The notes: generated from the letters alone by a model not told the origin. Positions 27,880-37,984 are shown, numbered from the stretch's first letter. The stretch: 64,000 nucleotides of DNA from CAZVKN01 sp964627035 (GCA_964627035.1 CAZVKN010000015.1:1-64000); one strand, 5' to 3'. A program made the numbers and translations.

Positions 27880-29699
27880 TGAATTATAGATTTTCCGTTA
27901 CTACTTTGATGCGTTCAATTATCTGCACATTAATTGTGACAATCATCGCATTGCATTCAGTGGATGAAGCTGCATGTAAAACGAGAATTACATCCTCTGA
28001 GATGCGCGATTATGTTCTGCTGCAGCAGGCGTACGATTTCAGGAATTGGGAGCAAGCACTTAAATTAACTGATTATTTTTTAATTGATTATCCCGCTTCA
28101 ATTAAACGATCATCGGCCATATTTATTGCAGCTCAAGCGTCTCTAAACCTCAGACAGATAAACCGGGCTCAAATGGAATCCAAACGGCTACTGCTCAGCT
28201 ATCCTGAATCCATTTATTCCGATCAGGCTCATTGGATCGTTGCTCAAGGTTGGTTGATGTCTGAACAGTATGATAGTGCAGAGGTAGAATTGAACTGGAT
28301 TCTTAATAATGCTAGTGATACTTTGATTCAAGAGCTTGCAACAAAGCAGCTTGATGAATTGACATCTTATCTTTATTTCGAAGCTAAAACAGAAGAATTA
28401 GCCAATAACCTGACCAGTGACAGTCTATCAGTAGCTTTAATACTTCCGCTGACCGGTGGAAAACAAAAAGGAGCAGCAGAAGATTTCCTGTTAGGCTTTA
28501 GAATTACCTGGGAGAATTTCGGTTACGAAGCTCCTCTCATCTACGATAATAAAAGCGATCCGATTAATTCTGTTCTAATCTTCAAAAACGTAGTACAAAA
28601 GCATGGCGTGTGGGCGGTTATAGGTGGAATTAATCAACTTGACGCAGCCGCAATTGCTGCTACCGCAGATAAGGAAAAGATTCCATTCCTGTCAACCTCC
28701 TGTGGAGTAACAGGATTGGGTGCAATCGGAGATTACGCTTTCCAAGGTAGGATTGATTACAATCGAATTGGTGAATCACTGGCAGAATACATTGTCAATA
28801 CGGATTCGACAGGTCAGAGATTTGGCATTCTTGCACCCATGAGTCAGGAAGGACAGCAGATTGCAGCAGGTTTTAAGAAGGTCTTGACAGATGACAGCAG
28901 CGAGGTATTGGTAGAAGATTACTACTATCCCGGTACCGATGACTTTGCTTCATATCTCAAGCATTTCCGCAAGGTGGGAATATGGCAGATGTTTGCAGAC
29001 TCATTGAAGTCTCAACTCGAAATTTCGGGAGGATTGGAATTCGATGGAAATTTATTTTTATCAAGAACTGAAGAAATAGCAATCGACAGCGTATTAACTG
29101 ATTCTCTTATAGACTCACTTTGGATTGCGGAACACAAACGGTTGCAACAGGAGATAGAAGACAGTGAGATAGAGATTGATTCGCTGGAAATACCTGTAAG
29201 CATCTATGATGGATTCCTGTTGATTATCGAAGAGGGGAAGGGAAAGATAGAGGCATTAGCTTCCCAATTTGCTAGATTCAATATCCAAGCGCAAATACTT
29301 GGAAATGAATCGTGGATGGACAGCGAAGCCTTGTATCGTGTCCGTAACTATGTTGAGGGCATTGTGTTTGCACAACCTTTCCTTGAATCTGAAGGGACAG
29401 AATCGAGTTCATTTCGTGGCGCAATTCTTGGAAACGGGAGTGATAGACTGAATAAATATCATCTTGCCGGTGATCGGGCAGCACGGATAATCGCACAGGC
29501 AGCAAAGAATTCGCGAGATCCTCAGGATTTGGCACGCGGTATCTCACAGATTCGGGATCTTGAAACGCTGTCAGGTAGGGTTTCGTTTGTCCAGACTGAG
29601 GGTACAGCCAATTCTGTCAATCTGATACGATTCACCGGTGGTATGTTCGAGAATGTCGCAACGATACCCGATACGGTTCAGACCGGAACCAAACATTAA
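27870..29699 (+). CDS. Periplasmic binding-like protein (LpoA / ABC substrate-binding type) with N-terminal TPRs
   Basis: A 609-aa exported protein. The signal peptide spans about residues 1-35, then TPR-like helices (AYDFRNWEQALKL, AQASLNLRQINRAQ), then a type I periplasmic-binding fold beginning LSVALILPLTGGKQKGAAEDFLLGF (shown here only as a motif of that fold) and continuing with AVIGGINQLDAAAIA. The TPR plus binding-fold order is like the penicillin-binding-protein activator LpoA; the binding fold alone resembles branched-chain amino-acid receptors. No transporter genes are nearby, which favours the LpoA-like reading. ATG 27870 and ATG 27879 (overlapping the guaA stop as TAATG) are both possible starts. 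Confidence 0.82.
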   Translation: MGIMNYRFSVTTLMRSIICTLIVTIIALHSVDEAACKTRITSSEMRDYVLLQQAYDFRNWEQALKLTDYFLIDYPASIKRSSAIFIAAQASLNLRQINRAQMESKRLLLSYPESIYSDQAHWIVAQGWLMSEQYDSAEVELNWILNNASDTLIQELATKQLDELTSYLYFEAKTEELANNLTSDSLSVALILPLTGGKQKGAAEDFLLGFRITWENFGYEAPLIYDNKSDPINSVLIFKNVVQKHGVWAVIGGINQLDAAAIAATADKEKIPFLSTSCGVTGLGAIGDYAFQGRIDYNRIGESLAEYIVNTDSTGQRFGILAPMSQEGQQIAAGFKKVLTDDSSEVLVEDYYYPGTDDFASYLKHFRKVGIWQMFADSLKSQLEISGGLEFDGNLFLSRTEEIAIDSVLTDSLIDSLWIAEHKRLQQEIEDSEIEIDSLEIPVSIYDGFLLIIEEGKGKIEALASQFARFNIQAQILGNESWMDSEALYRVRNYVEGIVFAQPFLESEGTESSSFRGAILGNGSDRLNKYHLAGDRAARIIAQAAKNSRDPQDLARGISQIRDLETLSGRVSFVQTEGTANSVNLIRFTGGMFENVATIPDTVQTGTKH

Positions 29700-29726
29700 T
29701 TAGATATATTCCAAGACTTAAACGGA

Positions 29727-30884
29727 ATGAACAAGAACAATAGAATCCTGATTATTGGTGCGGGTGAAATGGCAAAGGCTATTGCCTTTGATCTTTGCAA
29801 CATAAAACCTGATTTTTTTGTAACAGCCATTGACAATCAACAGAATGCACTTGATTCACTTTCAGATTTTATCGGAAGTGAACGACTCTCTGTTAGATTG
29901 ATTGATGCTGATGATACTGCAAAGATAGCGCAACTGATGAAGAATGTCGGTGTGGCAATTGGAGCTGCGGGATACAAGTACAATCGCACCTTGACTGAAT
30001 TAGCGATTAAATCCGGTACATCTTGGGTTGATCTCGGTGGTAATAACGATGTTGTGCACGAGCAATTCAAACTGGATGATGCTGCCAGAGAAACAGGTGT
30101 AACTGTCATCCCTGACAGCGGTTTAGCACCTGGCATGGTTAATGTTCTCGCAGGATATGCTCGCAATAAACTGGACTCTTTAAATGCAATTCATTTTCGA
30201 GTCGGAGGCTTGCCCATTCATCCAAAACCACCACTATTCTATGGCTTACTGTTTTCACCGGACGGTCTTGCCAACGAGTACAGCGAACCGTGTAGAGTGA
30301 TCGAAAACGGAGAACAGCGTGAACTTGACCCGCTTACCGGTTGGGAGCGACTATACTTCGGTGATCCTTATGGCACAATGGAAGCGTTTCACACGTCCGG
30401 CGGCAGCTCGACGATGATAGACAGCTTTGGAGGGAAGGTAAATTCGCTTGATTACAAAACCATCCGGTACCCGGGTCATCTCCACAAGATTAAACTGTTG
30501 CTTGATCTGGGACTTTTTAGCAATAATCCCATCCAAGTAAATAACGGTGGAGTAGTTACACCTCGTTATATAATGGGAAAGCAGCTGGAGCAAAACGGTT
30601 GGGTGAAGGAAGATGTCACACTGTTGTATGGATGGGTTGACGGTGTGAAAGACGGGCAAAAAGTACGGATCAAATATAAGCTGGTTGACACACATGATCC
30701 GTTGACAGATCTGACCTCAATGGCTCGTACAACCGGTTTTTCATCTGCTATCCTGGCAAGGATGATTGCAGATGGAAGAATTAAAGATAGAGGCGTAATT
30801 CGACAGGAGCTGTCGGTTCCGTCTGTTCAATTTATCAAGGAGTTGGCAGCACGTAATATAAATGTTGAAATAACTGAGAATTAA
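29727..30884 (+). CDS. Saccharopine dehydrogenase-family oxidoreductase
   Basis: A 385-aa protein with an N-terminal Rossmann fold (ILIIGAGEMAKAIAFDL, residues 7-23) and the saccharopine-dehydrogenase C-terminal domain (VIPDSGLAPGMVNVLAG, GGLPIHPKPPLFYG, RYPGHLHKIKLL). The family includes Lys9-type saccharopine dehydrogenase, lysine dehydrogenase and carboxynorspermidine dehydrogenase. No lysine-pathway partner is adjacent, so the exact substrate is open. It lies 27 bp after the binding-protein gene. Confidence 0.88.
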   Translation: MNKNNRILIIGAGEMAKAIAFDLCNIKPDFFVTAIDNQQNALDSLSDFIGSERLSVRLIDADDTAKIAQLMKNVGVAIGAAGYKYNRTLTELAIKSGTSWVDLGGNNDVVHEQFKLDDAARETGVTVIPDSGLAPGMVNVLAGYARNKLDSLNAIHFRVGGLPIHPKPPLFYGLLFSPDGLANEYSEPCRVIENGEQRELDPLTGWERLYFGDPYGTMEAFHTSGGSSTMIDSFGGKVNSLDYKTIRYPGHLHKIKLLLDLGLFSNNPIQVNNGGVVTPRYIMGKQLEQNGWVKEDVTLLYGWVDGVKDGQKVRIKYKLVDTHDPLTDLTSMARTTGFSSAILARMIADGRIKDRGVIRQELSVPSVQFIKELAARNINVEITEN

Positions 30885-30982
30885 ATCCTTCCTTCATTGC
30901 AATTTTATTTAATTGCAGATTACATTATCACTTGCTTAATTAATAAGCAGTTTTTATTAACGATTTGACAGTTGTCACAATG

Positions 30983-31011
30983 TTGACACAGTTAATTTCG
31001 TACCTTATTAT
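30983..31011 (+). promoter_or_regulatory. Promoter of the M6 metalloprotease gene
   Basis: TTGACA (30983-30988), a 17-bp spacer, and TATTAT (31006-31011), 44 bp before the start codon. A second TTGACAGTTGTCA stretch just upstream (30965-30977) contains an inverted repeat that could be an operator. Confidence 0.8.
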
Positions 31012-31054
31012 TGATTGACTTTAATTTGATCTGAAATCTCATAAGGAGAATCGA

Positions 31055-33382
31055 ATGCGCGGTTTACTTGGATTACTACTTACAATAATTATAGTCACAT
31101 CATCTTGGGCGATGCCTCCATCTCCAGATGTAGTGGAACAACTCCGTCAGGAAAACAGGCTTCAGCAATGGATAGATGTGGACATGGATGCCCGCAGCCG
31201 CGGGATGAACCAATCTTTTCAGTTTGATCGTGCACAATTAAGGCGTGATGACCCTGATGAAGTCGAGGTGCTTGCCATCTGCATCCTCGTAGATTTTGAT
31301 GACAATGAAGCAAACGAAAACCAATTTTCAGTTGAACACTTCCAGACAATGCTTTTCAGTGAAGGTGAGTATCAGTCGGGCAGTATGCGCGATTATTACC
31401 TTGAGAACTCTTACGGTGATGTACACATAGTCGGTGAGGTTTACGGCTGGTATCGCATGCCGCAGGATTATGCATATTATGTTGACGGTCAGCGAGGAAT
31501 GGGACGCTACCCGCGCAATGCCCAGAGGATGACTGAAGATGCCCTGAGAGCTGCTGATGATGATGTTGATTTTCGGGAATTTGACAACAATGACAACGGT
31601 GTGGTTGAAGCACTGTTCATCGTCCATGCAGGACGAGGTGCCGAAGCGACCGGTGACGACGACATGATACACTCACATGCTTGGCAGGTACCGCAGAATC
31701 TTTTCCTTGATGGGAGACGTTTCAGGCGTTATGCTATGGAACCGGAAGATGGCAGGATAGGCGTGTTTGGTCATGAGCTGGGGCATTCGTTTTTCGGCTT
31801 GCCCGACCTGTACGATACCGACTATAACTCCCGCGGCATTGGCATGTGGTCAATGATGTCTGGAGGATCCTGGGGTGGAGGTGGCAATCGTCCGGTTCAT
31901 TTTGATGCATGGTGTAAGCAAAGGATAGGGTTCTCTATTCCAACTCCCATTGTAAGGAATGAAGAAAATATAATTTTGGAACCGATGGAGCTGGAGGATG
32001 ACCAGTTAATCACCTGGAGGGATGGTGATTGGGACGAAGAATTCTTCCTGATTGAGAATCGTCAGCATATCGGATTTGACAGGTCACTTCCAGGGAGTGG
32101 GATCCTGATTTGGCATATTGACGAAAACAGAGACAACAATCGAAATCCTTGGTGGCCCGGACAGGGGAGGCAGCATAACCTCGTTGCTCTGGAGCAGGCT
32201 GACGGCAACTATGATCTTGAACAAAACAGAAATTCCGGTGATGCCGCTGACCCGTTTCCCGGTTCAGGTAGAAATCAGATATTCGCTGAACTTACTGAAC
32301 CTGACAGCCGGGACTACGATCTTGACGGAACAGATATTACCGTCTATTACTTTGAATCGGTTGATTCGGTCAGGCTGCGCTTCAATATTGCATTAGAACC
32401 GGTTGAGTTTCCTGACCCTACGGTTTTTATCTTTAATAAAATACCGGATAATCACCGATATCCTCATCCTGATATCTCCGATCAGGATGTCTTTGTACAG
32501 GAGATAGATCTCATAACCGAGATACTTGACAGGTATGAAATAGTAATTGATGACATTAACGATGAACTTCCGGAAGATCTGTCACTGTACAATGTGGTCA
32601 TTTATCTCGACTCATGGCGGGATGGCGAAGAAGCTCGTGAAGGATTGAGTCAGAATGAGCAGGAAATTCTTGCAGAGTATCTCGATTCAGGTGGAAACCT
32701 GCTGATGGTAGGTCCTGACATAGCAACCGGTTTGCAGAGCGATGATTCTGTTCTTTGGGAGTATCTGAATGCAGAATATGAGAGCGAAGGTAATCCGATG
32801 GAGGATGGGAACATCCGTGTTGTGCGAGGTGCTCCTGAGAGCCCGGTTAATACCCAAACCTTCCCCTATCGAAATGAAGGGATCTGCGATCATTATGTGG
32901 ATATTGTCGGTGCATCCGATGGGGGTCAGGTCTTGTTCACCGATCACCGCAGCAACCCGCGTGGTGTGGTGACGGTTGGTGAAAGCGGTGAACGGGTCAT
33001 ACTGCAGCCGTTCCTGTTCGGAGGGTTGCGGGACTGGGGAGGTACGAAAGCTGAATTGATGCGCTTATACTTCAATTATTTCAGATTCTTCTATGATCCG
33101 GTATCTGTTGAGCAGGATGAAATAGCTCCTGACAGAATTGAACTGATATCGGTTTATCCAAATCCCTTCAATTCCACTCTGCAAATATCATATCAATGGT
33201 TGGAAAACTCGAGATATTTTACTATCTATGATATAACAGGGCGTGAAGTAGGAAAGCTCGGTATCCCGACATCCACAGGATTTGCTTCGTGGAAACCGAT
33301 GGGTATAGCATCCGGAAACTATTATCTGAAACCGGATGGAAACAGCAAAATTAATCCGATCAAGGTGGTCTATATAAAGTGA
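31055..33382 (+). CDS. Secreted M6-family metalloprotease with C-terminal sorting domain
   Basis: A 775-aa protein. The signal peptide ends near residue 19. The zinc motif is HELGHSFFGLPD (H240, E241, H244) followed by a MWSMMSGGSWGGGG Met-turn, as in immune-inhibitor-A-like M6 peptidases. Residues about 450-690 look like a Rossmann-like or gingipain-adhesin-type domain (VIYLDSWRDG, GGNLLMVGPDIA) that resembles the middle of the two CGPC proteins at 55246-59548. The C-terminus has VYPNPFNSTLQI and a sorting domain. It has its own strong promoter and AAGGAG ribosome-binding site. Confidence 0.93.
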   Translation: MRGLLGLLLTIIIVTSSWAMPPSPDVVEQLRQENRLQQWIDVDMDARSRGMNQSFQFDRAQLRRDDPDEVEVLAICILVDFDDNEANENQFSVEHFQTMLFSEGEYQSGSMRDYYLENSYGDVHIVGEVYGWYRMPQDYAYYVDGQRGMGRYPRNAQRMTEDALRAADDDVDFREFDNNDNGVVEALFIVHAGRGAEATGDDDMIHSHAWQVPQNLFLDGRRFRRYAMEPEDGRIGVFGHELGHSFFGLPDLYDTDYNSRGIGMWSMMSGGSWGGGGNRPVHFDAWCKQRIGFSIPTPIVRNEENIILEPMELEDDQLITWRDGDWDEEFFLIENRQHIGFDRSLPGSGILIWHIDENRDNNRNPWWPGQGRQHNLVALEQADGNYDLEQNRNSGDAADPFPGSGRNQIFAELTEPDSRDYDLDGTDITVYYFESVDSVRLRFNIALEPVEFPDPTVFIFNKIPDNHRYPHPDISDQDVFVQEIDLITEILDRYEIVIDDINDELPEDLSLYNVVIYLDSWRDGEEAREGLSQNEQEILAEYLDSGGNLLMVGPDIATGLQSDDSVLWEYLNAEYESEGNPMEDGNIRVVRGAPESPVNTQTFPYRNEGICDHYVDIVGASDGGQVLFTDHRSNPRGVVTVGESGERVILQPFLFGGLRDWGGTKAELMRLYFNYFRFFYDPVSVEQDEIAPDRIELISVYPNPFNSTLQISYQWLENSRYFTIYDITGREVGKLGIPTSTGFASWKPMGIASGNYYLKPDGNSKINPIKVVYIK

Positions 33383-34059
33383 TGGAATCTGTTCTATTAG
33401 TCGTTTTCGATATGGACGGCACACTCTACGATACTGACTCTTCTTTCGTTCCGGCAGTCCGGACATTTCTCGAAAGGTATGACAAACCAATGGAGTCTGT
33501 CGAGGTGCTCCATAAACTCATCGGTGAACCGACCCACGTATTTGTTGAATGGGTTAAATCACAGAAAATAGATGCTGATCTTAAAGAGGTTCTTGCTGTA
33601 TTCAGCAAGCTTGAGCGAAATGGGATTGACAGGCATGGCAAGCTGTATCCGTATGTGATCGAAACTTTAAGCACATTGAAGCACCGAAACGTCAAGATGG
33701 CAATCTGCAGCAACGGTTCGCATAGATACGTGAACAAAATTATCAATAAGTTCAGACTCGACCGATATGTCGCTTGGGTGAGAACGCCGAGAGAGAAAAA
33801 AGAGACCAAGGGGATCATGCTCCGCGATCTTAAGGATGCTGTCAGACCGGATAGAGCCTTTATGGTAGGTGACAGAATTCACGACATTGATGCAGCAAGT
33901 CAAGCAGGGCTTATTCCTGTAGGCGCACTTTACGGCTACGGACAGGAAGAGATGCACTCTTCACCACTCAGAATCAGAGCAATTTCTGACCTAATTAAAA
34001 TCCTGGACAGTCATGCTATCCAACATACTACTACTCGCCGCCTTAATTGGAGCCGTTAA
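33379..34059 (+). CDS. HAD-superfamily hydrolase (phosphoglycolate-phosphatase-like)
   Basis: About 226 aa. Motif I is VVFDMDGTLYDTD near residues 8-20, motif II is AICSNGSH, and motif IV is MVGDRIHDIDAA. The long cap insertion marks a C1-capped phosphatase. The start is GTG 33379 or ATG 33382, overlapping the stop of the M6 gene. It overlaps the next gene by 47 bp. The substrate is unknown. Confidence 0.9.
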   Translation: MMESVLLVVFDMDGTLYDTDSSFVPAVRTFLERYDKPMESVEVLHKLIGEPTHVFVEWVKSQKIDADLKEVLAVFSKLERNGIDRHGKLYPYVIETLSTLKHRNVKMAICSNGSHRYVNKIINKFRLDRYVAWVRTPREKKETKGIMLRDLKDAVRPDRAFMVGDRIHDIDAASQAGLIPVGALYGYGQEEMHSSPLRIRAISDLIKILDSHAIQHTTTRRLNWSR

Positions 34060-36286
34060 CAGCGATGGTCTCGATTCATTAATAAATAAACAACTTGAAC
34101 GTGCATCAATATTTGCCCCCAGCTTTTCGTTAAATCTTGAAGAAAGTAATCTCACGGCGGAAGAACTCTCAGATTACCGTTTTCTGTTAGCCTACTTGTC
34201 ATTGAGTGATCTGGCGATGGTTGACGGAAGCGATCTTATTGAAAATGTAAGATTGGCTCGCAGCGCAGTTAGTGGTTTTGATTGGGGAGAGCAGCTCACA
34301 CCTGATCTATACAAGCATTTCGTACTACCTCACCGTGTTTCGCAGGAACCGTTTCAGAACGGTTGGCGTAGTCAATTTATGGAGGAGTTAAAACCCCGTC
34401 TTGAGGGACTTTCCATGACTGAAGCCGCCCTTGAAGTCAATCACTGGTGCCACGAGAAGGTTGATTTCAAACAGACCGATGGACGCGATCAGAATGCGTT
34501 CACCTCAATTCGTTCCGGATTTGGTCGCTGCGAGGAGGAGATGATTCTCACAATCTGTGCACTGCGGTCTGTCGGTATCCCCGCAAGACAGTGCTACACA
34601 CCTTACTGGGCTCATATTGATAACAATCATGCCTGGGTTGAAGTTTGGGCGGATGGAGAGTGGCATTACTACGGTGCATGTGAACCGCAGCCGGTGTTGG
34701 ATCAGGCGTGGTTCAGTCATGCTGCTGGCAGAACGATGATGGTGGTCAGCACAGCGTATGGCGACTATAGCGGCGACGAACCGATCCTTAAGAAGTATGA
34801 CAGATCAACATTGATTAACTCGACTGCCGTGTATGGGCGCTCCATTGAGAGAAGGTTCAATCTGCTGGATCACAAAAACAGACCGCTGCCCAATCACCGC
34901 ATCATTTTCAGCCTGTTCAATTACGGGTTCATAAACCCTACCGTCTCTCTCATGACGGATGAGCATGGCATCTGCCGGATAAGCTGCGGTCCGGGAGATT
35001 GGATAGTGACCGCCGGTAAAGACAGGTACAGTGTCCTTTACCATTCAGCACAGGACGACACTGTGGTGACATTAAAATTAAGAAAGAAAAAGACTGTCAC
35101 CGAGTTCACTCAGTTCGATTATCACCCCCCATCCCCTCCTGATGAATTTGAAAAGGTTGAACAGGATTCTCTGTTTAAGAAAAGATTGGCATCTGAAGAC
35201 ACTGTCCGGACTTGCAACGTTTGGTCAATATGGGCATCTGAGACAGGTGCAGCCGATCCTTACATGGATGAACCTGATTCTCTACTTTGTTATGACCTTG
35301 CTGACCAATTGAATAGAGAGAGAAAAGATGTCCTTGATTTGTTTCGGAATGCGAGAGGAAACTGGGGGCACTTGTGGTATTTTGTGACGGGGCTGTATCC
35401 GGATGACGGTATGACCAATTCTGATAGAAAAAGTGTTATTGTTGTGAATCACTATCCAAAGAATCGCTATTTGCTGCTTGAATCTTTGACCGATAAAGGG
35501 CTAAGAACTTTTACCCCAAATGATCTGGAGCACCACTTCTACTATACCGGAATCAATCATCAGTTAGCGACTGACACCTTTGAGCCTTTCTTTTCAACAT
35601 TGGATTCAGCTGACAAAGATCATTACCAAAATTATGTCATCGCACCTCGTATTGACTATGAGCCGTCAACCGGTTGGAGGCAACCGTTAATCTCTTTTCT
35701 GATTGAAAATCCGAAATTACAGCATTCAAAGCAGGATGCGAAGCTTGTCAAATGGTTGAAGAAGAACATAAGACTTGAGGACAGTGTTGATAGAATGGGT
35801 ACTTCAATGTCACCGGACAAGATCCTGAATCTGCGAAGTGGCAGCAGCAGGGATATTGCACGGTTGTACGCAGCTCTTTGCCGGGTCAGGGGAATTCCTG
35901 CAAGGTTCAATCCGGTCACCGGACAGCTTGAAAGATGGGATGATGAATGGCTCGAAACAGTGATAACTACCACAGATAAGAAGGAGAAACCGAGTGGTAC
36001 AGGCTCGTTGATAATTACAGTGGAAGACTCGGACTCAACTATACTTGCATCAGAATATTTCAAACATTGGGCAGTTCAAAAGTGGGAGTCTTCTTATTTT
36101 AATGCGGTTGATTTCGGCTTTAAGAAAGAGTACAAAGAGATTGAATGGTCTCAGAAACTGCCTGTTGGGATCTACTGCCTGACAACCGGCAGACGTGAGG
36201 AAGACGGCTCAGCACCGGTAATGTTGAAATGGTTTGAGATCAAAAAGGGTAACGAAACCACCATAAGTCTTGAATTCAGACCTTAG
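34013..36286 (+). CDS. Exported transglutaminase-domain protein
   Basis: A 757-aa protein with a short signal peptide (about 1-17). The transglutaminase core is at about 140-230: Cys173 in GFGRCEEEM, His206 in NNHAWVEVW, and a third position in YGACEP that is not the usual Asp. A carboxypeptidase-regulatory-like beta domain follows (about 280-350). A second, degenerate transglutaminase-like stretch (LRSGSSRDIARLYAALCRVRGIPARFN, here described as a motif at about residues 604-630) lacks the nucleophile Cys at the matching place. Proteins of this build are often called transglutaminase-like or DUF3858-type. The gene starts inside the HAD gene. Confidence 0.82.
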   Translation: MLSNILLLAALIGAVNSDGLDSLINKQLERASIFAPSFSLNLEESNLTAEELSDYRFLLAYLSLSDLAMVDGSDLIENVRLARSAVSGFDWGEQLTPDLYKHFVLPHRVSQEPFQNGWRSQFMEELKPRLEGLSMTEAALEVNHWCHEKVDFKQTDGRDQNAFTSIRSGFGRCEEEMILTICALRSVGIPARQCYTPYWAHIDNNHAWVEVWADGEWHYYGACEPQPVLDQAWFSHAAGRTMMVVSTAYGDYSGDEPILKKYDRSTLINSTAVYGRSIERRFNLLDHKNRPLPNHRIIFSLFNYGFINPTVSLMTDEHGICRISCGPGDWIVTAGKDRYSVLYHSAQDDTVVTLKLRKKKTVTEFTQFDYHPPSPPDEFEKVEQDSLFKKRLASEDTVRTCNVWSIWASETGAADPYMDEPDSLLCYDLADQLNRERKDVLDLFRNARGNWGHLWYFVTGLYPDDGMTNSDRKSVIVVNHYPKNRYLLLESLTDKGLRTFTPNDLEHHFYYTGINHQLATDTFEPFFSTLDSADKDHYQNYVIAPRIDYEPSTGWRQPLISFLIENPKLQHSKQDAKLVKWLKKNIRLEDSVDRMGTSMSPDKILNLRSGSSRDIARLYAALCRVRGIPARFNPVTGQLERWDDEWLETVITTTDKKEKPSGTGSLIITVEDSDSTILASEYFKHWAVQKWESSYFNAVDFGFKKEYKEIEWSQKLPVGIYCLTTGRREEDGSAPVMLKWFEIKKGNETTISLEFRP

Positions 36287-36633
36287 TCCGGTGATGCAAT
36301 TGAATCCTTTTCATGATTTGATTACATTCATCGGTTCATTGCCCTGAAGTTGTCTTCTACAGTGTTTCTTGGAAATAATGTCTCATAAGGAGCGTGACAT
36401 TCTTGTCCGTGCTTGCCGACAGGAATGTCGGCACTCTCTGATTTTTGAGACTTTACTTTCAAGCATCACTAATACCTTCATTAAGCAATAATTCAGGTCT
36501 TTATATCCTCTGACGCTTGCCTTAAATGTTCCGTCTGAATATATTATGTGTACAAATTGTGTAAGCTGTGTCCAGATAAAGATTCACTTAGTCATATAAG
36601 TTCTTCGGTTTACTGAGACCTAAGGAGGGTTTC
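36287..36633. other. 347-bp intergenic region before the roadblock/MglA operon
   Basis: No gene is visible. It contains a compact hairpin (36414-36433) and, at 36622-36628, the strong AAGGAGGG ribosome-binding site of the next gene. I could not identify a confident -35/-10 pair, although the operon promoter should lie here. Confidence 0.6.
36414..36433. repeat. Perfect 8-bp inverted repeat TGCCGACA/TGTCGGCA
   Basis: The stem is 36414-36421 with 36426-36433 and the loop is GGAA. A weaker GACA-TTCT-TGTC hairpin lies just upstream. No T-run follows, so it is not a typical terminator. It looks like an intergenic palindromic unit distinct from the GTAGTC family. Confidence 0.65.
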
Positions 36634-37104
36634 GTGGCAAAAAAGAAGATTAACTATTTAAAACCTATCGCATTAGAGCTGATTGATGATGTTTGGCAGA
36701 ATCGAGTTGTCGTTCTGTTGGAAGACCTGACCGGCTTACCCCATCTTCAGTATGCTTACGTCATCAGCAAGAAAGGTGAAAAGTTGACCGAAACAATCGC
36801 TTCAGGCAATAAGATAACCAAAGAGCATGAGTCCGATGCCAAGCAGTTTGCCGATCTCGCTGGGATTGTAGAGGAATACCTTGACAATTTAGAGCATCCA
36901 TTTCCGGCGCATGTATTAATTGAAATGGAAGATGAATTACTGTTCGTAGGTTCGACCGGTGAAGTAATTCTGGTTGCTTCATTTGACGGAAATGCACCAC
37001 GGGGATATATGTCCATGAAACTGTCAAAGAGAGTGAATCATTTGAGGAAGCTGTTCCGTACAATGCTGTTCCGTACAATGGAGATTGGAATGTATGCTTC
37101 ATGA
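36634..37104 (+). CDS. Roadblock/LC7-like protein, first gene of the MglA operon
   Basis: A 156-aa soluble protein. The central part (ALELIDD... LPHLQYAYVISKKGEKLTETIA, then LLFVGSTGEVILVASFDG) follows the alpha-beta-beta layout of roadblock/LC7 domains, with the hydrophobic strand followed by a dGe/kl turn. Roadblock proteins such as MglB bind small Ras-like GTPases and act as GAPs or scaffolds. The GTG start has an excellent AAGGAGGG site. The C-terminus holds a short duplication (LFRTMLFRTM). It overlaps the next gene by 11 bp. Confidence 0.72.
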   Translation: MAKKKINYLKPIALELIDDVWQNRVVVLLEDLTGLPHLQYAYVISKKGEKLTETIASGNKITKEHESDAKQFADLAGIVEEYLDNLEHPFPAHVLIEMEDELLFVGSTGEVILVASFDGNAPRGYMSMKLSKRVNHLRKLFRTMLFRTMEIGMYAS

Positions 37105-37984
37105 AATTGTAAACCAATTGTCTGAGCAAATCTGTGACAGGCTGATTGACGGTCAGGATTCCCTAGCATTTCCTGTCTTGATTAAAAAGCCGCTGCCAAA
37201 CTGGTTTATCGAATACCTTAACTTTGAAATAAATCCAAACCTGAACGATCACATCAAAATCGGATCACTCGATTTCGACTTCAGCTTGAAAAGGAATGCA
37301 GCTCAATTGATGCCCAAATATAAACAGGCTTTGAACAATGATCTGATGTTCAGCAGATCTGAATTGTATGATTTTATTACAGATGCGTTGAATTCGCATG
37401 TTCAGGTTTTGATTCATCCTGCTGACGAGATTTCAAGCATTGTCTATAAGGGAAAATCGGGCGAGAACCTTTCAGGTCGCGATCTTTCCGCAAGTCTGAC
37501 ATCTCTCTCGAAATTGATGGAGTGGAGAGGAGAACTGATTCCGAATGTGTTCCTGGTGATAAAGCCATATCTTGCAGGATTGAACACACAATCTATTGCC
37601 ATGATCGAGTTTTCCCGAACTTTGGCATCAGCACTGGAAAAAGAGATAGCTTCCGATCCGTTTTCATTTGTTGAGCTTGATCTGAATAGAATTAAAGAAT
37701 TAATCTCACCTACCGGTGAATCAGAAGAGCTTGATTTTTCTGATCTAATAGAAGATGTCAACCGGTTTCTTATAAATCGAGGTCTGGCGTCTTGGACACC
37801 GGCGATAGCGGTTGAGAGTGCAATTAACGACGGTAAATTAAATTTTCAAAATACAATAAAAGCGTTAAAAAGACTTCAGGTTTATCGTGACAACGGCTTA
37901 ATCGGTGTTGATTCTGAAGAGCAGTCACTCGTAGATGATGAAGTTGACAACTTTACAAACTTTATTGACATGGTGTCGGAATGA
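37094..37984 (+). CDS. Unknown protein of the MglA operon, helical
   Basis: About 296 aa (ATG 37094; TTG 37085 would add three residues). It is soluble, with no signal peptide. Residues about 30-110 (KKPLPNWFIEYLNFE, SLDFDFSLKRNAAQL, SRSELYDFITDALNSHV) follow a pattern seen again in the two large proteins of this operon at 40161 and 42547: LP.xI followed by an [YF]FD[FL] core and a long helix. I do not recognise a known family. It has an ATGA overlap with the next gene. The position suggests a partner or effector of the GTPase module. Confidence 0.75.
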   Translation: MLHEIVNQLSEQICDRLIDGQDSLAFPVLIKKPLPNWFIEYLNFEINPNLNDHIKIGSLDFDFSLKRNAAQLMPKYKQALNNDLMFSRSELYDFITDALNSHVQVLIHPADEISSIVYKGKSGENLSGRDLSASLTSLSKLMEWRGELIPNVFLVIKPYLAGLNTQSIAMIEFSRTLASALEKEIASDPFSFVELDLNRIKELISPTGESEELDFSDLIEDVNRFLINRGLASWTPAIAVESAINDGKLNFQNTIKALKRLQVYRDNGLIGVDSEEQSLVDDEVDNFTNFIDMVSE

